A stretch of 13,011 bases of DNA from positions 1 to 13,011 of the forward strand of contig DCHB01000041.1 in the NCBI GenBank assembly GCA_002314685.1, in the 5' to 3' direction. Under the pieces are notes generated by a model. It was not told the DNA's origin. It ran no database searches and worked only from the letters and a program-made list of their open reading frames with translations. The stretch is from Clostridiales bacterium UBA1763 (lineage in GTDB: Bacteria; Bacillota; Clostridia; Oscillospirales; Oscillospiraceae). Each line of letters begins with the position of its first letter. The stretch's first letter is position 1. Shown one piece after another: positions 8,614 through 13,011 of the stretch. The position numbers and the translations under genes are program-made.

Positions 8614-9189
8614 ATGAATATTTACGATTTTGATAAAACAATCTTTTACCCCGATTCATCCGTCACGTTTGTATTGTGGTCGGCGCGGCGGCATCCCCTC
8701 ATATTTTTGCGCTGTCTGCCGCTTATGGCAATGCGCAGTCTGCTGTATCTGCTAAAGCTCATCCCGAAGGAGAGGCTTAAGGAAAGCGCCTTCAGATTTA
8801 TACGCTATCTGCCCGACCTCGACAAGGAGCTTGAGCAGTATTGGGATGAGCATGAATCGTGGATTTGTCCTTGGTATCTCAAGCAAAAGCGCGATGATGA
8901 CCTGATTATTTCAGCCTCGCCCGAATTTGTCGTGAAGCCTATGGCGAGAAGGCTCGGTGTGCGGCTTATCGCATCAAGCATGGACAAGAAAACCGCACTC
9001 ATGAACGGTAAAAACTGCTCGGGTGAGGAAAAGGTGCGCAGATTTTATGCCGAATTTCCGAAGGATACAAGGGTCGAGAGCTTTTACTCCGACTCTCTTT
9101 CGGATACACCCATGGCAAAGCTTGCAAATGAGGCTTTTTTAGTTGTCGATAAGGGACAAACTCCCGTAAAATGGCCCGAAAAGGCTTGA
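8614..9189 (+). CDS. HAD-IB family phosphatase, possibly PgpC-like
   Basis: A 191-residue haloacid-dehalogenase phosphatase. Motif I is DFDKT (D5 nucleophile, D7 acid/base). Motif II is the Ser in IISASPE (S100 or S102). Motif III is K140 in GEEKV, and motif IV is DSLSD (D160, D164). Between motifs I and II, a hydrophobic stretch at about 28-50 (HPLIFLRCLPLMAMRSLLYL) could lie on or in the membrane. This layout resembles phosphatidylglycerophosphate phosphatase C more than soluble phosphoserine phosphatase SerB, so a lipid-phosphate substrate is a reasonable guess and no more. It begins 4 nt after the cadA stop, with a modest AGGA 9 nt upstream, and so appears to be the third gene of the cad operon. 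It ends at a new promoter, and no terminator separates it from the next gene. Confidence 0.8.
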   Translation: MNIYDFDKTIFYPDSSVTFVLWSARRHPLIFLRCLPLMAMRSLLYLLKLIPKERLKESAFRFIRYLPDLDKELEQYWDEHESWICPWYLKQKRDDDLIISASPEFVVKPMARRLGVRLIASSMDKKTALMNGKNCSGEEKVRRFYAEFPKDTRVESFYSDSLSDTPMAKLANEAFLVVDKGQTPVKWPEKA

Positions 9190-9214
9190 ACAATATAGCT
9201 ATTCATAGTACAAT
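9186..9214 (+). promoter_or_regulatory. Predicted promoter for the ThrE-type exporter pair
   Basis: TTGAAC (9186-9191), 17 nt, TACAAT (9209-9214). The -35 box overlaps the TGA stop of the HAD gene. It would give the exporter genes an independent transcript starting near 9221, with a leader of about 50 nt holding the strong SD and hairpin described next. Confidence 0.6.
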
Positions 9215-9231
9215 ATATTTATTCTATTCAT

Positions 9232-9263
9232 AAGGAGGTTAAAAGGCACGCAAGCCTTTTTAA
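9232..9263 (+). promoter_or_regulatory. Strong SD separated from the start codon by a hairpin
   Basis: A full AAGGAGGT (9232-9239) lies 30 nt before ATG 9270, too far for normal initiation. Between them AAAAGGC (9241-9247) and GCCTTTT (9254-9260) form a 7-bp stem with loop ACGCAA. If folded, the stem leaves about 11 unpaired bases between SD and ATG, a workable spacing. Without it only a weak AGAG sits near the ATG. The hairpin with its T run could alternatively be a weak terminator or attenuator. Confidence 0.55.
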
Positions 9264-9269
9264 CAGAGT

Positions 9270-10073
9270 ATGAGTGAAAATATTACTTGCGATACCGTTT
9301 CATGTGAAGACATTACTAAAGAAAATGTCAACCGCTTTATGTGTCTCCTGCTTGATGTAGGTGAAGGTCTGCTTTGCTCGGGTGCTGATATAAGAAAAAT
9401 TGAAAGTATGTTCAACACCATGGGCAAAACCTATAACATACACAAGATGAGCGCCTTTGTTATCCCCTCTCTTATCTCGCTGACTATTCAGCTTGATGAC
9501 GGCTTCGGCGTTACACAGTCACGCAGAATTCCTGCTTCAAACATCACCACTAATCTTTTCAGGCTTAATCACCTGAACAACATTTCGCACATCTGCCGTC
9601 ACCGCAGAATGTCGCTTGATGAGCTTCAGCAGATGATAGACGAATCCTTCCAGCCCGTCAAGGCGTTTCCGTTCTATTTCGGCACCTGCTTTGCCATCGG
9701 CTCACTCGCCTTCTTCTTCGGCGGTAACGTTTGGGATTCGCTCGTTGCAATCACGCTTGCAATAGTTATCTGCTTTATTAAGAGAAATGTTGCCGAATAC
9801 ATAGACAATAACATTGCCTTGAGCTTCCTGTGTGCCTTGGTTATAGGCACGGCGGCTGAGCTCTTGGGAAGCTGGTTCGGTGTTCTTGATGTTGATAAAA
9901 TACTGATTGCCGATATAATGTGTCTTATTCCCGGTATCGCAGTTACGCTTTCGGTCAGGGATATAATCGTGGGCGATACCATCACGGGCATTCTCAGACT
10001 GACAGAGGGTATATTCATTACGGGTGCTCTCGCATTCGGATTCTGGCTGTCACACTGGATAATCGGAGGTTAA
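9270..10073 (+). CDS. Threonine/serine exporter family protein, N-terminal-domain subunit (DUF1212/PF06738 type)
   Basis: A 267-residue membrane protein matching the first half of ThrE-type amino-acid exporters. A soluble N-terminal region (about 15-130) begins with the family block LLLDVGEGLLCSGADIRKIE (26-45). It is followed by about five membrane segments between residues 134 and 265, including the conserved stretch LIPGIAVTLSVRDIIVGDT (219-237) and RLTEGIFITGALAFGF (243-258). In Corynebacterium the two halves are one polypeptide; in many Firmicutes they are separate genes, as here. An in-frame TAA at 9261 rules out a longer form, so ATG 9270 is the first possible ATG. The second subunit begins 2 nt after the stop. 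Export of threonine/serine or a related small molecule is inferred from family; the real substrate is untested. Confidence 0.88.
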   Translation: MSENITCDTVSCEDITKENVNRFMCLLLDVGEGLLCSGADIRKIESMFNTMGKTYNIHKMSAFVIPSLISLTIQLDDGFGVTQSRRIPASNITTNLFRLNHLNNISHICRHRRMSLDELQQMIDESFQPVKAFPFYFGTCFAIGSLAFFFGGNVWDSLVAITLAIVICFIKRNVAEYIDNNIALSFLCALVIGTAAELLGSWFGVLDVDKILIADIMCLIPGIAVTLSVRDIIVGDTITGILRLTEGIFITGALAFGFWLSHWIIGG

Positions 10074-10075
10074 AC

Positions 10076-10534
10076 ATGGATACTGTTGTTGCTATTATTA
10101 CCGCTTCCTTGAGTAGTGTCGGCTTCGGCATAGTATTTAATCTCAGAGGAAAGCTCCTTTTCATGACTTCAATCGGCGGCTTTGTATGCTGGTGCTCCTA
10201 TCTTCTGGTGCAGTTTCTGCTCGTCGAGGAGAGCATATTTATCCCCTGCCTTGTTGCAACTATTGTCGGCATAGCTTACACCGATATTATTTCAAGACGC
10301 TTCAAAACTCCTATGATGGTACTTTTCCTGCCCGTGCTCGTTCCCCTCTTCCCGGGCGGCTCACTGTATTACACCTTCTACTATTTCTGTCAGAGCGACT
10401 GGCCAATGACCTTCTCCTACGCCGCAAAAACCTTTATCTCCGTTTTTGCAATAGCAATGGGCGTTACTGCAATAAAGCTCGGCAAGGATACAGTCAAAAC
10501 AATAAAGCACAAATCCGCGGCAAAAAAAGCATAA
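10076..10534 (+). CDS. Threonine/serine exporter family protein, C-terminal-domain subunit (DUF3815/PF12821 type)
   Basis: A 152-residue membrane protein matching the second half of ThrE-type exporters, with about four to five hydrophobic segments. The signature LPVLVPLFPGGSLYYTFYY (85-103) contains the conserved P-x-x-PG turn. The tail is basic (KHKSAAKK). An open frame extends further 5' (from 9920), but inside the preceding gene. GGAGG 6 nt before ATG 10076 fixes the start there. With the partner gene 2 nt upstream, the two products should form one transporter. A strong terminator follows 9 nt after the stop. Confidence 0.87.
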   Translation: MDTVVAIITASLSSVGFGIVFNLRGKLLFMTSIGGFVCWCSYLLVQFLLVEESIFIPCLVATIVGIAYTDIISRRFKTPMMVLFLPVLVPLFPGGSLYYTFYYFCQSDWPMTFSYAAKTFISVFAIAMGVTAIKLGKDTVKTIKHKSAAKKA

Positions 10535-10543
10535 ATAAAACTC

Positions 10544-10577
10544 AGACGGTACATCAAAAGATGTACCGTCTTTTTTT
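10544..10577 (+). terminator. Rho-independent terminator after the exporter pair
   Basis: Arms AGACGGTACATC (10544-10555) and GATGTACCGTCT (10560-10571) form a perfect 12-bp stem with loop AAAA, followed by seven T. The AAAA loop is the same as in the hppA terminator. Confidence 0.95.
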
Positions 10578-10643
10578 ACCGATTTGACTACCCTTGTATG
10601 CTCGCTCAGGTATGTCTGAAAACATTAGCTCATAAGCTTTTGT

Positions 10644-11948
10644 ATGATAAAACGAAAGCGTCTTGTTTTTAATACGGCACTGCTTACGGGCTCATCTATA
10701 ATAATGAGCCTTATTTCCATGGCATTTCAGGTGTGGCTTGCAGGTCGCATCGGCTCTTCGGGAATAGGGCTGTATCAGCTTTGCGTTTCCGTCACCTTTT
10801 TGTGCACGACTCTTGCCGTTTCGGGCATTCGCTTTGCCGCAACACGCCTTGTTTCCGAGGAGCTTGGGAAAAACAGGTCATGCAGTATATGCCCCGTTAT
10901 GCGGCGTTGTTTTTTATACAGTCTCTTTTTCGGCTTATGCGCCTTTGCGGCGCTGTTTTTCTTCGCCGAGCCTATCGGTTTTTTGTGGATAGGTGATGCA
11001 AGGACGGTTTCATCCCTGCGCATTATCGCATTTTCAATGCCCTTTGTTTCGCTGAGCTCTGTAATATGCGGATATTTTACCGCCTGCGGCAGAGTTTGGA
11101 AGCCTACCGCTGTGCATCTCTTTGAGCAGGTTTTAACCGTCGCGCTCGTTGCTTTATTCCTTTCGCGCTCAGTTTCGGGAGATATTGAAAGCAGCTGTGC
11201 CGCGGTCATGCTCGGCAGCGTGTGCGGCGATGTAATCTCCTTTCTGCTCATGCTCGGGTTTTATCTTGCCGACAGGCAAACGCCCGTCACGATGAATTCT
11301 GAGGGCTTATGCCTCACCTCGAGGATGCTGAAAATTGCGCTTCCCCTCGCCTTTTCCGCCTATGCGCGCTCTGCGCTTTCAACTCTCGAGCATATTTTGG
11401 TGCCGCGCGGATTAAAGGCGGCGGGCTATTCTCCCGACCTTGCGCTGTCGGCATACGGTGTAATTCAGGGCATGGTTTTCCCGATTTTGTCCTTCCCTGC
11501 CTGCATTTTGATAGCGTTGTCGGAGCTTATAATACCCGAGCTCACCGTTGCACAGATGCAGGAAAACAAAGCCGAGATTGCCCGCACTGTTAAATCGCTT
11601 ATAAAAAAGGGCATCGGCTATTCGTCAGCCGTTGCCCTTATATTGTTTATTTTTGCACCTTGGCTCGGAGTCAGGATATATTCCTCGCCCGAAGCGGGAG
11701 ACTATCTGCGCATACTTGCCCCGCTAATACCGATAATGTATATCGACACGCTTATTGACGCTTGTCTAAAGGGCTTGGGTCAGCAGATGTGGAATATGGG
11801 GATTAACCTGCTTGATGCCCTGCTCGGTGTTATCCTTGTGTGGAAGGTTTTGCCCGTTTTTGCACTCGAGGGATATATCGGTATAATATATTTCAACGAA
11901 TGCCTTAACTTCACGCTCAGTATGCTGAGGCTGAAAATGATTATTTAG
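10644..11948 (+). CDS. SpoVB/MATE-like polysaccharide (lipid-linked oligosaccharide) flippase
   Basis: A 434-residue protein with about 12 hydrophobic segments, belonging to the MOP superfamily (SpoVB/MurJ/Wzx/MATE). The first helix region SSIIMSLISMAFQVWLAGRIG (17-37) and the following GIRFAATRLVSEELG (61-75) are the most family-like stretches and resemble Firmicutes SpoVB proteins, which move lipid-linked cell-wall or spore-cortex precursors. It is shorter than Bacillus SpoVB (about 500 residues), mainly at the C-terminus, where the last one or two helices seem missing. ATG 10644 is the first possible ATG: an in-frame TAG lies 18 nt upstream, and there is no recognisable SD, so initiation may be weak or start internally. 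I see no convincing promoter in 10578-10643. Its stop overlaps the convergent ribU stop by 8 bp. Substrate cannot be assigned. Confidence 0.78.
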   Translation: MIKRKRLVFNTALLTGSSIIMSLISMAFQVWLAGRIGSSGIGLYQLCVSVTFLCTTLAVSGIRFAATRLVSEELGKNRSCSICPVMRRCFLYSLFFGLCAFAALFFFAEPIGFLWIGDARTVSSLRIIAFSMPFVSLSSVICGYFTACGRVWKPTAVHLFEQVLTVALVALFLSRSVSGDIESSCAAVMLGSVCGDVISFLLMLGFYLADRQTPVTMNSEGLCLTSRMLKIALPLAFSAYARSALSTLEHILVPRGLKAAGYSPDLALSAYGVIQGMVFPILSFPACILIALSELIIPELTVAQMQENKAEIARTVKSLIKKGIGYSSAVALILFIFAPWLGVRIYSSPEAGDYLRILAPLIPIMYIDTLIDACLKGLGQQMWNMGINLLDALLGVILVWKVLPVFALEGYIGIIYFNECLNFTLSMLRLKMII

Positions 11949-12675
11949 CGATCTTTTTCTCAAGCTTTGAGTCGCCCTTGTGAAGCAGGGGCGATATGCG
12001 CTTATACAAGAGCATCGTCAGCACCGTAATAATAACGCCCTTGAGAAGGTTAAACGGTACAACAGCAAACAGCACGAGCGTTGAAACGCTGTTAATTGCG
12101 CTGTTGACCTCGGTGCCCATTGCGATAATAGCGTCAAGCGGCATTCCGTAGAGGTCTGCGAATGTGGGCAGAAGGTAAACTGCGTTAAATAGGCTTCCGA
12201 AAACGGTCATGGTGAGTGTACCGACAACAAGACCGATTAAAGCGGACCTTTTGCCTCGCTTTGCGTGGTATATAAAGGTTGCCGGCAGTACAAATGAGCA
12301 GCCCACGACGAAGTTTGCAAAATCACCGACGAATGCGGATGTTGTGCCCTTCAAGAGAAGCTTTACAACTATTTTCAAAAGCTCACACACGACGCCCGCG
12401 ACAGGTCCGAGGTAGAAGGTGCAGATCATTACGGGGATTTCGCTTAAATCTATCTCATAGAAGGCTGGTGCGAAAAACAGAGGGATTTCGAGGAACATGA
12501 GAAAGCCCGCCATAGCCGCAAAAATTGCGGTGTAGGAGATAAAATGTGTGCTGCCGAGCTTTTTTCTGTCCTTTACGATCAGTCTTTCAAGTGCCGTTGC
12601 AAGCACGAATATACCCGCAAAAATGAGCAGGCAGACAAGAACAAAGCTCAAATTGTCCTTCAGAGTTTGTGACAT
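11941..12675 (-). CDS. ribU: Riboflavin ECF transporter substrate-binding (S) component
   Basis: A 244-residue integral membrane protein that binds riboflavin (or FMN precursors) and works with the shared EcfT/EcfA/EcfA' energising module, which is not in this window. Family stretches include YEIDLSEIPVMI (73-84), LLLKGTTSAFVGDFANFVVG (106-125) and PFNLLKGVI (207-215), the last typical of RibU. There are about six core helices plus an extra N-terminal hydrophobic helix (about 9-30) that makes it longer than usual RibU proteins (about 190-200 residues). The C-terminus is basic (KLEKKIAK). GGAGG lies 7 nt before the ATG. A complete FMN riboswitch in the leader makes the riboflavin assignment strong. 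Expression should fall when FMN is plentiful. Confidence 0.93.
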   Translation of the reverse strand: MSQTLKDNLSFVLVCLLIFAGIFVLATALERLIVKDRKKLGSTHFISYTAIFAAMAGFLMFLEIPLFFAPAFYEIDLSEIPVMICTFYLGPVAGVVCELLKIVVKLLLKGTTSAFVGDFANFVVGCSFVLPATFIYHAKRGKRSALIGLVVGTLTMTVFGSLFNAVYLLPTFADLYGMPLDAIIAMGTEVNSAINSVSTLVLFAVVPFNLLKGVIITVLTMLLYKRISPLLHKGDSKLEKKIAK

Positions 12676-12690
12676 GGTTTAGCCTCCGTG

Positions 12691-12727
12691 AAAAAGAAAA
12701 TCACCCGAAAGAAATATCCTTCAGGTG
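12691..12727 (-). terminator. Riboswitch-controlled intrinsic terminator in the ribU leader
   Basis: On the minus strand CACCTGAAGG (12727-12718), loop ATATTT, then CTTTCGGGTG (12711-12702) pair over 10 bp, including two G-U wobbles, followed by A and TTTTCTTTTT. It lies just upstream of the ribU SD. Its 5' arm can instead pair with the 5' strand of riboswitch helix P1, giving the antiterminated state. Confidence 0.88.
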
Positions 12728-12740
12728 CTCACAAACTGAA

Positions 12741-12850
12741 CATCTTCTTCCATCCAGACTCTACTGTCGGTCTCGGAATTACACCGAGTCATGCCTTACG
12801 GCTCGCGGACTTTACCGCCGGTCGGGAATTTCACCCTGCCCTGAAGATAT
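12741..12850 (-). ncRNA. FMN riboswitch (RFN element)
   Basis: Reading the minus strand, all hallmark segments appear in order: GGGCAGGGTGAAATTCCCGA, CCGGCGGTAAAGTCCGCGAG, GGCATGACTCGGTGTAATTC, then CGAGACCGACAGTAGAGTCT and GGATGGAAGAAGATG. Closing helix P1 is ATCTTC (12848-12843) with GAAGAT (12747-12742). The 5' strand CTTCAGG (12846-12840) is also complementary to CCTGAAG (12725-12719) in the terminator's 5' arm, and extends through ATAT/ATAT with one bulged base. FMN binding should hold P1 closed, free the terminator and stop transcription before ribU; without FMN the antiterminator forms and ribU is transcribed. Confidence 0.98.
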
Positions 12851-12873
12851 CTTATCTATTCGGTTATGCTTCT

Positions 12874-12901
12874 ATTATAGCCGATGCGTGCAAAAAGTCA
12901 A
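12874..12901 (-). promoter_or_regulatory. Predicted sigma-A promoter of ribU
   Basis: TTGACT (12896-12901), 16-nt spacer, perfect TATAAT (12874-12879) on the minus strand. The predicted start is about 15-20 nt before the riboswitch, as expected. Its -35 box is back to back with that of a plus-strand promoter, 7 bp away. Confidence 0.8.
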
Positions 12902-12908
12902 TAGTGCT

Positions 12909-12937
12909 TTGACTTTTGAACGGGCTTGGCATATAAT
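12909..12937 (+). promoter_or_regulatory. Predicted strong promoter reading out of the right edge
   Basis: TTGACT (12909-12914), a 17-nt spacer and perfect TATAAT (12932-12937). The expected start is near 12944, one or two bases before the 25-bp inverted repeat. The transcript would therefore begin with that hairpin. The gene it serves is beyond the window. Confidence 0.75.
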
Positions 12938-12945
12938 ACCGCTGA

Positions 12946-13011
12946 AAGAAGGTGCGAAATGACTGAGTTTGGCAAAAGCTGCTGCTAAACTCAGTCATTT
13001 CGCACCTTCTT
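12946..13011. repeat. Perfect 25-bp inverted repeat with 16-nt loop at the right edge
   Basis: The left arm (12946-12970, starting AAGAAGGTGCGAAATGACTG) is exactly complementary to the right arm (12987-13011, ending TCATTTCGCACCTTCTT). The loop GGCAAAAGCTGCTGCT occupies 12971-12986. The stem is much longer than the terminators in this window (10-15 bp), and its loop differs from their 4-nt loops. The right arm ends at the last base, so full length and any following T run are unseen. It may be an attenuator or terminator, a repeat element, or an assembly fold-back at a contig end. Confidence 0.85.
12959..12988 (+). CDS. Candidate leader peptide (9 codons, MTEFGKSCC)
   Basis: A complete small ORF, ATG to TAA, reading MTEFGKSCC. 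It has an SD-like AGAAGG (12947-12952 region) 6 nt upstream and starts about 15 nt after the predicted transcription start. SD and start codon lie in the left arm of the 25-bp hairpin; the two adjacent Cys codons (TGC TGC, 12980-12985) lie in the loop, and the stop straddles loop and right arm. This geometry is what a ribosome-stalling attenuator would need, with cysteinyl-tRNA supply as the possible signal. It is too short for any homology argument and could arise by chance. Translation is unproven. Confidence 0.4.
   Translation: MTEFGKSCC

Noticed and set aside
9920..10075. N-terminal extension of the second ThrE subunit
   Set aside because: It overlaps the conserved end of the first subunit in another frame. 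GGAGG at 10065 and ATG 10076 give the family's normal start.
10584..10616. Possible promoter TTGACT ... TATGTC before the flippase gene
   Set aside because: Spacing is 21 nt, too long, and no acceptable -10 lies at 16-18 nt. I cannot support a promoter here.

Overview
The window reads as a chromosomal segment of a low-to-moderate GC, Gram-positive anaerobe of the Clostridia, most like gut Oscillospirales/Ruminococcaceae. That placement is an inference from gene content: a membrane pyrophosphatase of the K+-dependent type, a split ThrE-type exporter pair, a SpoVB-like flippase, an FMN-riboswitch-controlled RibU, an S24-type repressor, a DUF3267 membrane zincin and strong GGAGG Shine-Dalgarno (SD) sites. 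I see no tRNA, rRNA, CRISPR array, insertion sequence or clear prophage module.

Layout. (1) 1-1139, minus strand: a PlsC-type acyltransferase overlapping by 8 bp the start of an ABC exporter that runs off the left edge. (2) 1140-1525: a divergent, AT-rich intergenic region with a promoter for each side and a small palindrome. (3) 1526-3514: membrane-bound ion-pumping pyrophosphatase HppA with its own terminator. (4) 3648-4901: a secreted PcsB-like coiled-coil/M23 murein hydrolase, then a bidirectional terminator. (5) 4949-6270, minus strand: a LexA-like XRE/S24 repressor followed 11 nt later by a membrane HExxH protein (DUF3267). (6) 6356-9189: a divergently transcribed heavy-metal module: promoter, CadC/CzrA-type operator, CadC-like sensor, P1B-2 ATPase lacking an HMA domain, and a HAD-IB phosphatase. 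(7) 9186-10577: a ThrE exporter split into two genes, with its own promoter, an odd hairpin between the best SD and the start codon, and a strong terminator. (8) 10644-11948: a SpoVB/MATE-like flippase. It overlaps by 8 bp, tail to tail, with (9) a minus-strand riboflavin ECF S-component (RibU). RibU is preceded by a complete FMN riboswitch with readable terminator and antiterminator arms.

The right edge is the least expected part. Back to back with the ribU promoter lies a strong plus-strand promoter (TTGACT, 17 nt, TATAAT). Its transcript would immediately form a perfect 25-bp hairpin containing a complete SD plus nine-codon ORF (MTEFGKSCC, stop). This resembles a leader-peptide attenuator, possibly cysteine-responsive, for a gene beyond the window. 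Because the right arm ends exactly at the window edge, a contig-end fold-back artefact must be excluded first.

Functional themes are membrane energetics and transport (HppA, CadA, ThrE pair, RibU, ABC exporter), envelope building (PlsC, M23 hydrolase, flippase, PgpC-like HAD) and local regulation (S24 repressor, CadC, FMN riboswitch).
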